From: SSF14 sp037045585
GTDB taxonomy: Bacteria > Actinomycetota > Acidimicrobiia > Acidimicrobiales > Microtrichaceae
Assembly (NCBI GenBank): GCA_037045585.1
Contig: JBAOIR010000024.1
Coordinates: forward strand, 71,783 to 135,782
DNA length: 64,000 nucleotides
Direction: 5' to 3'
Below are positions 35,051 through 43,968 of the stretch, one piece after another. The position numbers were made by a program, and so were the translations under genes. How positions within the stretch are numbered: the first letter of the stretch is position 1; every line of letters begins with the position of its first letter. The notes under the pieces are model-generated. The model saw only the letters and a program-made list of their open reading frames with translations. It had not been told where the DNA came from and did not search any database.

Positions 35051-36140
35051 GCCGGAGCACCTTCCGCACGACGCTGCCGAACTGACGGGCGAACGAGCCG
35101 GTGTTGTACGCAACCCCGTGTCGCTCGCAGACCTCGCGCACCTTCGGGGCGACCTCGACGTACCGGTTCGACGGAAGGTCGGGGAAGAGATGGTGCTCGA
35201 TCTGGTGGTCGAGGTTGCCGGTCATGAGGTGCATGAGGGGGCCGCCCTCGAAGTTGGCCGATCCGAGGACCTGCCGGCGGTACCAGTGCCCGCGGGTCTC
35301 GTTCTCGGCGCTGCCGCGGGGAAAGATCTCGACCCCGTCGGGGAAGTGTCCACAGAAGATCACGGCGAACGACCACAGGTTCCGCACGACGTTGGCGGCG
35401 AGGTTGCCGGTCGCGACCGACACCGCGGAGGGCACGCCGAGGGGGAGTGCGAGCGCGGGGAATGCCACGTAGTCCTTGGCGACCTGTCGACGGATCTTGC
35501 GGCCGATCTCGAACAGCTTCGGCTTGATGCGCTCGAAGGTGACCTTCTCGCCGTCGCTCACGTCGGCCTCGAGGTCGTGGAATCCGACGCCGTACTCGAA
35601 CAGCGTCGCGAGCGTCACGAAGATCAGCGGCTGGGCGAGGTTCCACCGTTCCCACGGCTTGTTGGGATCGATGCGGAGGATGCCGTAGCCGATGTCGTTG
35701 TCCATGCCCACGACGTTCGTCCACTGGTGGTGCATGTAGTTGTGGGAGTGCTTCCACTGGGGCGAGGGGCAGACGTTGTCCCACTCCCACGTCGTCGAGT
35801 GGATGTCGGGATCGCGCATCCAGTCCCACTGGCCGTGCATCACGTTGTGCCCGATCTCCATGTTCTCGAGGATCTTGGAGAGGCTGAGCATCGCGACACC
35901 GGCGAGCCACGCCGGCGGCAGCACGCCGGCCATGAGGGCGGCGCGCCCGCCGATCTCGAGCCGGCGTTGGAGGCGGATGACCCGGCGGATGTAGTCGGCG
36001 TCGGCCTGGCCGCGACTGGCGAGGATCTCGTCGCGGATGGCGTCGAGCTCGGCGGCGAACGCGTCGAGGTCCATCCCGGCGGGGTCGATGGGGTCGAGCG
36101 GGGCGTCGTGGGTGAGTGGACGGTCGATGAGTGCGGTCAT
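35037..36140 (-). CDS. Acyl-CoA/lipid desaturase, DesA3-like
   Basis: A 367-residue integral-membrane desaturase. Histidine motifs: HNVMHGQWDW, the HSHNYMHHQWTN box, and HQIEHHLFPDLPSNRY. This is the pattern of linoleoyl-CoA-type delta-9 desaturases such as mycobacterial DesA3. It needs an electron donor, which the upstream ferredoxin reductase-type gene (56 bp away, same strand) should supply, matching the Rv3229c/Rv3230c pair. It would make unsaturated membrane fatty acids. Likely controlled by the MerR-type regulator beyond the reductase. Confidence 0.92.
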   Translation of the reverse strand: MTALIDRPLTHDAPLDPIDPAGMDLDAFAAELDAIRDEILASRGQADADYIRRVIRLQRRLEIGGRAALMAGVLPPAWLAGVAMLSLSKILENMEIGHNVMHGQWDWMRDPDIHSTTWEWDNVCPSPQWKHSHNYMHHQWTNVVGMDNDIGYGILRIDPNKPWERWNLAQPLIFVTLATLFEYGVGFHDLEADVSDGEKVTFERIKPKLFEIGRKIRRQVAKDYVAFPALALPLGVPSAVSVATGNLAANVVRNLWSFAVIFCGHFPDGVEIFPRGSAENETRGHWYRRQVLGSANFEGGPLMHLMTGNLDHQIEHHLFPDLPSNRYVEVAPKVREVCERHGVAYNTGSFARQFGSVVRKVLRLSLP

Positions 36141-36195
36141 GAGGGGTCCTTGTCGGGGTGGGGGAGGGCGCGGGTGGGGTCGGGGGAAGGCGGGG

Positions 36196-37354
36196 CTAGA
36201 GGTCGAGTGCGACGTCGGTGAGCGGGGTCGACACGCAGAGCTGCACGTGGGTGCCGGCCTCGCTGATGCGACCGTCTCGGACGTCGGTGGTGCAGCCCGA
36301 CACGAGGCGGGTCGAGCACGTGTGGCACACGCCGGTGCGGCACCCGTAGGGGGCGTCGATGCCGGCGGCCTCGGCCGTGGCCAGCAGCGTTGCGCCGACC
36401 GGAGCTGTGGCGATGCTGCCGGTGGTCGCGAACGTCGCGGTGACCGTGTCGCCGGTGGCGGGATCGGCGGGCGCCGGAAGGTCGAGGCGTGAATCGCTCG
36501 AGATGGAGGCGTTCGAGCGCGCCGGCGGCATCCCAGTGGTCCGTGACGAACTCGATGAGTGGCGTCGGGCCGCACACGAACGTCTCGCGGTCCGCCCAGT
36601 CGGGACAGAGGTCGTCGAGCCGGGCCGGATCGAGTCGGGCGCCGCCGTCGCGGGTGTGCACCAGGTGCACCGTCAGCCAGTCGTGGCGCGCTGCGAGGCG
36701 GGTGAGTTCGGCGGAGAACATCGTCCGTTCGGCGGTCGGCGCGTGGTGCACGACGACGACGTCGCTGTGGGGCGGCCGTGAGGCGAGTGTGCGGACGATG
36801 CCGACGAGGGGTGTGACGCCGCTGCCGCCGGAGATGAGGAGGAGGCGGTCGGGGACGAACGAGGGGAGTGTGAAATCGCCGTCGGGCCCCGACAGGTGGA
36901 CGAGGTCGCCGATGCGGGCGGCGCTCGTCAGGTGGGTCGACACCAGTCCGCCGGGCACTCGCTGCACAGCGATCTCGATGAGCTGCGAGCCGGACCGGTC
37001 GCCGACCGATGTGAGGGAGTAGCAGCGGTGGTGGCGCACGCCGTCGATCTCGACGCCGATCGTGACGAACTGGCCGGCGTCGTGCCGGGGCCAGGCGCGG
37101 TTGGTGCGGATGGTGATGGCGCAGGCGTCGGGGGTGATCGGGGTGACGGCTTCGATCACCCCGCGCCGGTCGCGGGCCCAGAGCGGGTTGACGAGGGTGC
37201 GGTAGGCGTCGATCGGGAGCGGTTGGCTCAACCGGTCGAGCAGCGAACCGAGTGGGGAGCGACGGCCTGCATGCGGCGGTACCGCAGCGTAAGAAGCTCC
37301 CGACGGAGTCGGGAGTGAGCCTGAGCGAAGGTGGCCGGCGCCATGGCGGTTCAT
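36196..37354 (-). pseudogene. Ferredoxin reductase with C-terminal 2Fe-2S domain, frameshifted
   Basis: FNR-like oxidoreductase. FAD-binding HRCYSLTSV, NAD-binding LLLISGGSGVTPLVGIVRTL and ETFVCGPTPLIEF are followed by a plant-type 2Fe-2S domain with cysteines in YGCRTGVCHTCSTRL and VQLCVS. The frame breaks near 36486-36494 between LHLERF and LDLPAPADP; one extra base explains it. It resembles mycobacterial Rv3230c, the electron donor of DesA3. The ATG at 37354 gives an atypical, repeat-like N-terminus. Alternatively translation starts at ATG 37272 (MQAVAP) with a missing C just downstream. About 375-385 residues when repaired. Confidence 0.8.
37297..37315. other. 8-bp hairpin in the leader of the reductase/desaturase unit
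   Basis: CTCCCGAC (37297-37304), GGA loop, GTCGGGAG (37308-37315). If translation starts at 37272 this lies in the 5' untranslated region and could affect expression. Confidence 0.4.
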
Positions 37355-37356
37355 GA

Positions 37357-37413
37357 CAGTAGATACTGATCGTAACAGTGGAAACTGTCAATAGATCCTG
37401 CCAGTGGATTGTG
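37357..37413. promoter_or_regulatory. CAGT-N4-ACTG operator array
   Basis: Two exact 12-bp palindromes of the form CAGT-N4-ACTG lie at 37357-37368 and 37376-37387 (19 bp apart; the second extends to ACAGTGGAAACTGT). A degenerate third, CAGTGGATTGTG, is at 37402-37413. They fill the gap between the divergent reductase/desaturase operon and the MerR-type regulator, so they are the obvious binding sites of that regulator. The pattern is seen directly; the binding is inference. Confidence 0.7.
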
Positions 37414-37427
37414 TCACCATCTTGTCC

Positions 37428-38216
37428 ATGGCCAAGCGCACTGCCCCACACCCCGACGACGATCCTGTGGCCGAGGCCGTGCTCGACGACGAGCTGATGA
37501 CCATCGAGGAACTCGCTGATCGCAGCGGCATCGCACCCCGCACGATCCGCTTCTATCAAGGCGAGAAACTCCTCCAGAAGCCCGAACGCGACCGCACCGA
37601 CGGGCGGGTCGCCCGCTACGGGCCCGCCCACCTCGAGCGCCTGCGCCTCGTCGGCGAGCTGCGCGATCGGGGGCTCAAGCTGCCCGCCATCAGGAACCTC
37701 CTCGCCGAGGGCGATGCCACCACCCGCGTTGCCGACTGGCTCGGCCTCGACGAGTCGCTGCGCGGCTCGTGGGGCATCGTCGAACCGCGCATCGTCACCC
37801 GTGAGGAGTTGGCCAAGCTCCTCGTCGACGCTCCGGCTGGCACGCAGGGCGAGCTCGAGGACGGTCGACTCCTGCTCCGTCAGGGTGCGGCGTGGCTCAT
37901 CCCGAACCCGGGCCTGTTCGACCTCACGCTCGGACTGATCGCCGACGGCGTGCCGGGCGACCTCGTGCTCGAGGCGGGTGCGATCCTCGGCAAGTCGCTC
38001 GGCACTGCTGCCCGTGAATTGATCGACCTGTTCGTCACGATGGTCGGGCAGGGCTACGGCCGAGGCATCGACACCGGCACCCTCGTCAATGCCTTCCGCC
38101 CCGCCGCGGGTGACGCCGCCCGGATGATCTTCGAGCAGCAACTCGAGCGTGCGATCGAAGACCTGCTGAACGACACCAAGCGCCTCGGCCGACAACGCCA
38201 GTCCGGCACGAGCTGA
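37428..38216 (+). CDS. MerR-family transcriptional regulator
   Basis: A 262-residue regulator starting at ATG 37428. N-terminal MerR-type HTH: TIEELADRSGIAPRTIRFYQGEKLL, then RYGPAHLERLRLVGELRDRGLKLPAIRNLL. The C-terminal 150 residues are an uncharacterised all-helical domain without the metal-binding cysteines of classic MerR, so an organic ligand is likely. Its divergent neighbours are a desaturase and its reductase, which suggests it controls membrane lipid unsaturation. Confidence 0.86.
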   Translation: MAKRTAPHPDDDPVAEAVLDDELMTIEELADRSGIAPRTIRFYQGEKLLQKPERDRTDGRVARYGPAHLERLRLVGELRDRGLKLPAIRNLLAEGDATTRVADWLGLDESLRGSWGIVEPRIVTREELAKLLVDAPAGTQGELEDGRLLLRQGAAWLIPNPGLFDLTLGLIADGVPGDLVLEAGAILGKSLGTAARELIDLFVTMVGQGYGRGIDTGTLVNAFRPAAGDAARMIFEQQLERAIEDLLNDTKRLGRQRQSGTS

Positions 38217-38225
38217 CGGCGCGGC

Positions 38226-38270
38226 AATCCGTGCTGGATGTGACGCGTCGCGTCACATCCAGCACGGATT
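38226..38270. repeat. Perfect 45-nt palindrome
   Basis: Twenty-one base pairs with a 3-nt loop and no mismatch, arms beginning AATCCGTGCTGG, centred at 38248. It lies 9 bp after the MerR gene stop. A degenerate relative sits at 7744-7789. No T tract follows, so its role as a terminator is unproven. Confidence 0.88.
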
Positions 38271-38394
38271 CCGACGGGTTTCCCCGTCACGGCCGGCCGG
38301 CTGGCGGAGTTCGCTGCACCACCGCTCCCTCCCCCAACTGGGGAGGGATACTGTGGCCCCACCTGCACCAACGGTGTCGAACGAGGAGCGCGAA

Positions 38395-38946
38395 ATGAGT
38401 GAATGGGGTCCACTGGACGCATTGATCGGCGAATGGGAAGGCACGGGCGGGCTCGACTCCGCGTACTCCCACTCGAGGGGCGCGGTGTTCTCGACGCCGT
38501 ACCGCGAGAAGGTCGAGATGAAGCCGTTCGGGCCGGTCGACAACGGATCGCAGTCGCTCTACGGCCTCGACTACCACACGGCCATGTGGCGCGACGACGA
38601 GGCCGCTCCGTTCCACACCGAGGTCGGGTACTGGCTCTACGACAACGCGACCGGCGAGATCCTTCGTGGGTTCGTCGTGCCTCGCGGTATCACGGTGCTC
38701 GCCGGTGGCATCGCTGCCCCCGACGCGAAGCAGTTCTCGATGAGCGCCAAGATCGGCGACCCCAACTACGCGATCGGCGAGAACAAGTACCTCACGGCCA
38801 ACGCCAGCAGCGTGAGCTACGAGGTCACGATCACGCTCAACGACGACGACACCTGGTCGTACTCCGAGCTGACGACGTTGCACATGAAGGAGTTCGGCGA
38901 CCCGTTCCCCCACACCGACTCCAACACGTTGATTCGCATCAAGTAG
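38395..38946 (+). CDS. Nitrobindin-like (THAP4/FABP-type) haem-binding beta-barrel protein
   Basis: A 183-residue protein opening with LDALIGEWEGTGG, the GxWxGxG signature of the nitrobindin/DUF1794 barrel. It then has the strand-rich body YREKVEMKPFGP, FHTEVGYWLYD and GFVVPRGITVLAGG. Nitrobindins bind ferric haem and scavenge or isomerise peroxynitrite. I start at ATG 38395, preceded by GAGGAG. Monocistronic. Confidence 0.82.
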   Translation: MSEWGPLDALIGEWEGTGGLDSAYSHSRGAVFSTPYREKVEMKPFGPVDNGSQSLYGLDYHTAMWRDDEAAPFHTEVGYWLYDNATGEILRGFVVPRGITVLAGGIAAPDAKQFSMSAKIGDPNYAIGENKYLTANASSVSYEVTITLNDDDTWSYSELTTLHMKEFGDPFPHTDSNTLIRIK

Positions 38947-39095
38947 CCGTTGGCTGAACGGCGGCGGGATCGACCTCGAACCTTTCGCGAACCGGGATGA
39001 GGTTGTCGCTTTCCTGAACGATCGTTTGGTACCTTGTGCCCCGGCTCACAAGTGTGCAGACAACGTGGAAACACGTCAGAACAAGGGGAGAGACC

Positions 39096-39218
39096 ATGAA
39101 GAAGCTCAAGCGCAACGCACCGATGATCGCCGTCATCGGCACCGTGATCGTCACCAGCGCCGGCTGCACGTTGGACGACGTGCTCACGATCGCCAAGATC
39201 GTCGGCCTGTTCATCTGA
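39096..39218 (+). CDS. 40-residue lipopeptide (small lipoprotein)
   Basis: MKKLKRN leader, hydrophobic core and lipobox SAGC (C24), leaving a 17-residue mature peptide CTLDDVLTIAKIVGLFI. A strong ribosome-binding site (AAGGGGAG) precedes the ATG, and a textbook terminator begins 19 bp after the stop, so it is its own transcription unit. No function is known to me. It may be an envelope lipoprotein like the small Lpp-type or toxin-like peptides. The gene is too short for most callers but well supported by flanking signals. Confidence 0.72.
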   Translation: MKKLKRNAPMIAVIGTVIVTSAGCTLDDVLTIAKIVGLFI

Positions 39219-39237
39219 TCTCACGATCTGCCGTCAC

Positions 39238-39273
39238 CGAGTCCCGCCTTCGGGCGGGGCTCGTTTCGGTTTT
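39238..39273 (+). terminator. Rho-independent terminator
   Basis: 11-bp stem (CGAGTCCCGCC / GGCGGGGCTCG, one G-T pair) closed by a C(TTCG)G tetraloop at 39248-39253, followed by TTTCGGTTTT. It terminates the lipopeptide gene. Confidence 0.88.
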
Positions 39274-39317
39274 GAACGACCTGCGCGGCCGACGGGGCGG
39301 TTGCCTACGATCCCCCA

Positions 39318-40532
39318 ATGACCGATCCCGCCGACGCTGAGCTGGAGCTCGAACTCGAGGAGGAGGAGGCCGGCCGGCACGCCACCAACCTCGAGCTGTT
39401 CTTCGACCTCGTCTTCGTGTTCGCCGTCAGCCAGCTGTCGGTGCTGATCGCCGGCGACATCAGCGGGGCCGGGGTCGCCAAGTCCGCCCTCGTCGCATGG
39501 ATCGTGTGGCAGCTCTGGTCGCAGTTCAGCTGGCTGGGCACGGCGATCGACCTCGATCGCGACACCCCGACCCGCCTGGCCTTCGTGTCGTCGATCTTTC
39601 CCTGTCTCTTCCTCGCGATCTCCATTCCCGGGGCCTACGGCGCAAGCAGTGAGCAGTTCGGGCTCGCGTTGTTGGCGGGTACGGTCTGGGTGCTGGCGCT
39701 CCAGGGCATCGGGCTGTGGAGCGACGACCTCACCCGCCCGGCCTTCCTCCGGTACGCGTCGCTCGCCGGTGTGGGTCCGGTCCTCGTCGCTGTGGGCGGA
39801 TTCGTGCACGGCGGCGGGCGGGTCGGCCTGTGGGTGGCCGGCATGCTCGTCAGCGCCGGTGGCACCGTGCTCGTCAACCGTCAGCGCGACGAGGACGACA
39901 ACTCGGCGTGGCGCGTCAACCCGGTCCACTTCGCCGAGCGACACGGCCTGTTCATCATCATCGTGCTCGGCGAGGTCCTGGTCGCGATCGGCGTCGCGGC
40001 GCGCGAACACGAGGTGACCCTGCTCGTCGCCGGCGCAGTCGTCGCGTCGGCATTCCTGGCCGGTGTGATCTTCTGGTCGTACTTCGGGTTCGTCTCACGC
40101 TTCGGCGAGGAGGGCCTCAAGGTCGGCCACGGGCTGGAACGGGCCCGCCTGGCACGCGACTTCTTCACCTACGGGCACTTCCCCCTCGTCCTCGGGGTGG
40201 CGTTCCTCGCCAGTGTGATCGAGCACGTGGTCGCCGAGCCCGAAGGGCACCTCCACGACGAGCAGCTGTGGCTCCTGGGCACCGCCGTCGCGCTCATCGG
40301 CGGTGGATTCATGTGGCTGCAGTGGCGGCTGCGCCGCAGGGTGGCGCCAGAGCGTCCGGTCGCCATCGCCGTCGTGTTGGGTTTCCTCGCCCTCGGCGCG
40401 CCGCACATCGGCGGGGTCGCCGTGATCGCGATCGTGGGCGCCGTGATGGCGGCGTCGCAGACGATCACGGCCAGTCGCGTGGCACGCCTCACCGATGGGG
40501 CAGCGCTCGCCCCCGAGGTCGCCGGAACCTGA
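39318..40532 (+). CDS. ltrA: Low temperature requirement protein A (LtrA) family
   Basis: A 404-residue polytopic protein with about ten hydrophobic segments. The family signature is near the N-terminus (HATNLELFFDLVFVFAVSQLS) with a second conserved stretch around ERHGLFIIIVLGEVLVAIG. LtrA was named from Listeria growth at low temperature; its biochemical role is unknown. The acidic N-terminus (AELELELEEEEAGR) is unusual. TACGAT at 39306-39311, 6 nt before the ATG, predicts leaderless transcription. Confidence 0.9.
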   Translation: MTDPADAELELELEEEEAGRHATNLELFFDLVFVFAVSQLSVLIAGDISGAGVAKSALVAWIVWQLWSQFSWLGTAIDLDRDTPTRLAFVSSIFPCLFLAISIPGAYGASSEQFGLALLAGTVWVLALQGIGLWSDDLTRPAFLRYASLAGVGPVLVAVGGFVHGGGRVGLWVAGMLVSAGGTVLVNRQRDEDDNSAWRVNPVHFAERHGLFIIIVLGEVLVAIGVAAREHEVTLLVAGAVVASAFLAGVIFWSYFGFVSRFGEEGLKVGHGLERARLARDFFTYGHFPLVLGVAFLASVIEHVVAEPEGHLHDEQLWLLGTAVALIGGGFMWLQWRLRRRVAPERPVAIAVVLGFLALGAPHIGGVAVIAIVGAVMAASQTITASRVARLTDGAALAPEVAGT

Positions 40533-40567
40533 GGTCCGTGAGGTCCGTCGTCGGGACCGTGAGTCGG

Positions 40568-41585
40568 TCAGCTCCGCGCCAGCCGTGAGGCTGCCATCGC
40601 CGGGATGATCGTCTCGCCGTAGGACTCGAGCGTCGCCGACTTGGCGTCGTGCTGGAGGTAGATCGCGAACTGGTCGACGCCGAGGTCTCGCAACTCCTCG
40701 AGGCGGGCGATGTGCTGGCTCGCCGTGCCGAGGAGGCAGAAGCGGTCGACGATCTCGTCGGGCACGAACTCGGCATGGGTGTTGCCGGCCCGACCGTGCT
40801 CGTTGTAGTCGTAGCCCTCGCGGCCCTTGATGTAGTCGGTCAGCGCCGTCGGAATGGAGGCACTCGACCCGTACCGCGCCACGATGTCGGCCACGTGGTT
40901 GCCGACCATTCCGCCGAACCAGCGGCACTGGTCGCGCATGTGGTCGATGTCGTCGCCGACGTACGCGGGGGCGGCGACGCAGAAGGTGATGGCGTCGGGG
41001 TCGCGCCCGGCGTCGGAGGCGGCCGTGCGGACGGCGTCGATCGTCCACGCGGCGATGTCGGGATCGGCGAGCTGGAGGATGAACCCGTCCCCGACCTCGC
41101 CGGTGAGTGCCAGCGCCTTCGGCCCGTACGCCGCGACCCAGACGTCGAGTTCGCTGGCCTCGGCCCACGGGAAGCACAGGTTGGCGCCCTGGTGCTCGAC
41201 GGTCCGGCCGTTGCCGAGCTCGCGGATCACGTGGATGGACTCGCGGAGCGTCGCGAGCGTCGTCGGCTTGCCGTTGAGGACCCGCACGGCGGAGTCGCCG
41301 CGGCCGATTCCGCACACGGTCCGATTCCCGTACATGTCGTTGAGGGTGGCGAACAGGCTGGCCGTGACGGTCCAGTCGCGGCGTCGCCGGGTTGGTCACC
41401 ATCGGCCCGACGATCACCTTGCGGGTCTCGGCGAGGATCTGGCTGTAGATGACGAAGGGCTCCTGCCAGAGGATGTGGCTGTCGAACGTCCAGACGTAGT
41501 CGAACCCGAGGTTCTCGGCTCGCACCGCGAGCTCGACCACCCGCGAGGCGGGCGGGTTCGTCTGCAACACCACTCCGAAGTCCAT
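40568..41585 (-). pseudogene. F420-dependent LLM-class oxidoreductase (hydantoinase-associated), frameshifted
   Basis: Luciferase-like monooxygenase superfamily of the TIGR03842 type, found next to dihydropyrimidinase/hydantoinase genes. N-terminal half: MDFGVVLQTNPPASRVVELA and KVIVGPMVTNPATP. The frame then shifts near 41380-41390, after which RDWTVTASLFATLND and GIGRGDSAVRVLNGKP continue to the stop at 40568. One extra base explains the break; repaired length is about 338 residues. It probably oxidises or reduces a ring or amide intermediate with F420. Eight bp downstream of the hydantoinase gene. Confidence 0.82.
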
Positions 41586-41593
41586 GTCGCTCC

Positions 41594-43018
41594 CTAGACG
41601 AGATACTGCGAGAGCCCCCGCTTGATGAACTGTCCGTGGCCCTTGCGGCCGACGTACTCGTCGTTCTCGACCAGGACGGTACCCCGGGAAAGGACGGTGT
41701 CCACCTTGCCGTCGATCTCGTAGCCCTCCCATGAGGAGTGGTCGATGTTCATGTGGTGCTTCGCGTTGACACCGATGCTCGTGTGCCCGTTGGGGTCCCA
41801 GATGACCACGTCGCCGTCGGCACCCGGGGCGATGATGCCCTTCTTCGGGTACATGCCGAACATGCGCGCCGGGGTCGTGCAGCAGGTCTCGACCCAGCGT
41901 TCGAGGGTGATCTCGCCGGCGACGACGCCCTGGAAGAGCAGCTCCATGCGGTGCTCCACCGACCCCATGCCGTTGGGGATCTTCGAGAAGTTGCCGCGGC
42001 CCAGTTCCTTCTGGTCCTTGAAGCAGAACGGGCAGTGGTCGGTGCTCACGATCGCCAAGTCGTTGCTGCGGAGCCCCTTCCACATGTCGGCGTGGTGGGG
42101 ATGAGTGTCGTGCGCGGAACGGATGGGCGGTGAGCACACCCACTTGGCGCCCTCGAAGTCGGGCTTCGCGAGTGTGTCCTCGACGGTGAGGTAGAGGTAC
42201 TGCGGGCACGTCTCCGCGAACACGTTGCGAGACTGGTCGCGGGCCTCGGCGACCGCGGCCAACGCCTCCGAGGCCGACAGGTGCACGATGTAGAGCGGCA
42301 CGTTGCCGGCGACGGCGGCCAACACGATGGCTCGGTGCGTGGCCTCGCCCTCGAGCGCGCTCGGTCGCGTCCACGAGTGGTACACGGGGTCGGTCTCGCC
42401 CCGGCCGAGCGCCTGCTGCACCAGCACGTCGATGGCGATGCCGTTCTCGGCGTGCATCATGATCGTTGCGCCGATGTCGCCCGCGGTCTGCATGGCCCGG
42501 AGGATCTGTCCGTCGTCGCTGTAGAACACACCGGGGTACGCCATGAACAGCTTGAAGCTGGTGATCCCCTCGTGCTCGGTGAGGTACCGCATCGCCTTCA
42601 GCGACTCCTCGTCGATACCGCCGACGATCTGGTGGAACGCGTAGTCGACCGCGCATTCGCCGGCCGCCTTCTCGTGCCACGCCGCGAGACCGTCCATGAC
42701 GTTGCCGCCCGCGCTCTGGACGGCGAAGTCGACGATGGTGGTGACGCCGCCCCACGCCGCGGCGCGGGTGCCGGTCTCGAACGTGTCGGACGCATTGGTG
42801 CCACCGAACGGCAGCTCCATGTGCGTGTGCACGTCGATGCCGCCCGGGATGACGTACTTGCCGGTGGCGTCGAGGGTGCGGTCGGCCGTGACGCCCTGCG
42901 CCTCGACCTGGCCGGGGGCGTAGAGCGCGGCGATCGTCTCCCCGTCGATCAGCACGTCCATGGGCGAGGAGCCCGACGGCGAGACGACGAGTCCGTTCGT
43001 GATGAGTGTGCGTGCCAT
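41594..43018 (-). CDS. hydA: Dihydropyrimidinase/hydantoinase
   Basis: A 474-residue cyclic amidohydrolase. Metal ligands HTH (GGIDVHTHMELP), the carboxylated lysine in TSFKLFMAYPG, and later His/Asp residues (MMHAENG, YIVHLSA, VSTDHCPF). It opens dihydrouracil, dihydrothymine or 5-substituted hydantoins to N-carbamoyl acids. The neighbouring upstream gene encodes an N-carbamoyl amidase, so the two enzymes form consecutive steps. No dihydropyrimidine dehydrogenase is present. Length is typical. Confidence 0.93.
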   Translation of the reverse strand: MARTLITNGLVVSPSGSSPMDVLIDGETIAALYAPGQVEAQGVTADRTLDATGKYVIPGGIDVHTHMELPFGGTNASDTFETGTRAAAWGGVTTIVDFAVQSAGGNVMDGLAAWHEKAAGECAVDYAFHQIVGGIDEESLKAMRYLTEHEGITSFKLFMAYPGVFYSDDGQILRAMQTAGDIGATIMMHAENGIAIDVLVQQALGRGETDPVYHSWTRPSALEGEATHRAIVLAAVAGNVPLYIVHLSASEALAAVAEARDQSRNVFAETCPQYLYLTVEDTLAKPDFEGAKWVCSPPIRSAHDTHPHHADMWKGLRSNDLAIVSTDHCPFCFKDQKELGRGNFSKIPNGMGSVEHRMELLFQGVVAGEITLERWVETCCTTPARMFGMYPKKGIIAPGADGDVVIWDPNGHTSIGVNAKHHMNIDHSSWEGYEIDGKVDTVLSRGTVLVENDEYVGRKGHGQFIKRGLSQYLV

Positions 43019-43028
43019 CGGGGAGCTC

Positions 43029-43874
43029 CTATCGGGCGGTCAGGTCGTCGTAGGCGTCGGGGCGGCGGTCGCGGTAGAAGGCCCAGCGGTGGCGCACCTC
43101 GGTGATCTTGTCCATGTCGAGGTCACGCACGATCAGCTCGGGCTTGAACGCGTCGCCGACGTCGCCGACGAACTTCCCCTCGGGATCGACGAAGTAGCTC
43201 TGTCCGTAGAAGTCGTTGTCGCCGATGTCCTCGATGCCGACCCGGTTGATCGCACCCACGTAGTACATGTTCGCGACGGCCGCGGCCGGCTGCTCGATGC
43301 GCCAGATGTACTCGCTCAGCCCCCGGTGGGTGGCCGACGGGTTGAACACGATCTCGGCGCCCCCGAGCCCGAGCGCTCGCCACCCCTCGGGAAAGTGGCG
43401 GTCGTAGCAGATGTACACCCCGACCTTGCCGACGGCGGTGTCGAAGATCGGGTACCCGCCCGTGCCGGGGGCGAAGTAGAACTTCTCCCAGAACCCCTTC
43501 ACCTGCGGGATGTGCTGCTTGCGGTACTTGCCGAGGTAGGTGCCGTCGGCGTCGATGACCGCCGCGGTGTTGTAGTACAGGCCCTTGGCGGCGACCGACT
43601 CGTACATCGGGACCACCAGCACCATGCCCGTCTCCTTGGCCAGGGCGCACATGCGTTGTGTGGTCGGTCCGCTTGGGATCGGCTCGGTGTAGTCGTAGTA
43701 CTTCGTGTCCTGGACCTGGCAGAAGTACGGCCCGTAGAAGAGCTCTTGGAAGCACATCACCTCGGCACCCTGGGCCTTGGCCTCGTGGACCGCTGCCTCG
43801 TGCTTCTGGATCATCGATTCCTTGTCGCCGGTCCAGTCGGTCTGGAGCAGCGCTGCTCGGACGACTCTGGCCAT
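43029..43874 (-). CDS. Nitrilase-family beta-ureidopropionase/N-carbamoyl amidohydrolase
   Basis: A 281-residue nitrilase-superfamily amidase. Catalytic triad E44 (CFQELFYGPYF), K119 (KYRKQHIP) and C156 (VYICYDRHFPE). It would hydrolyse N-carbamoyl-beta-alanine or N-carbamoyl amino acids to the free amino acid, CO2 and ammonia. It is the first gene of a three-gene operon with the hydantoinase and the LLM oxidoreductase (10-bp and 8-bp gaps), so the unit degrades pyrimidines or hydantoins. Confidence 0.91.
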   Translation of the reverse strand: MARVVRAALLQTDWTGDKESMIQKHEAAVHEAKAQGAEVMCFQELFYGPYFCQVQDTKYYDYTEPIPSGPTTQRMCALAKETGMVLVVPMYESVAAKGLYYNTAAVIDADGTYLGKYRKQHIPQVKGFWEKFYFAPGTGGYPIFDTAVGKVGVYICYDRHFPEGWRALGLGGAEIVFNPSATHRGLSEYIWRIEQPAAAVANMYYVGAINRVGIEDIGDNDFYGQSYFVDPEGKFVGDVGDAFKPELIVRDLDMDKITEVRHRWAFYRDRRPDAYDDLTAR

Positions 43875-43968
43875 GGGGGTGCCTCCGGCTCTCTCGGGAA
43901 CGTGAGGCCGACTGTACCCACGCGTTCGTTTCGGCGCGGTGTCAGCGACGTTCGTCTAGACATCTGCC

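Noticed and set aside
36141..38195. Upstream 685-codon extension of the desaturase reading frame on the minus strand
   Set aside because: It runs antisense across the MerR gene and in another frame across the reductase, is low-complexity Arg/Pro/Ala, and the desaturase has a proper ATG at 36140.
12811..43968. TAGACATCTGCC present at both 12811-12822 and 43957-43968
   Set aside because: Suggestive of a promoter element, but only two copies, at different distances from a start codon, and one inside a coding end. Too little to call.
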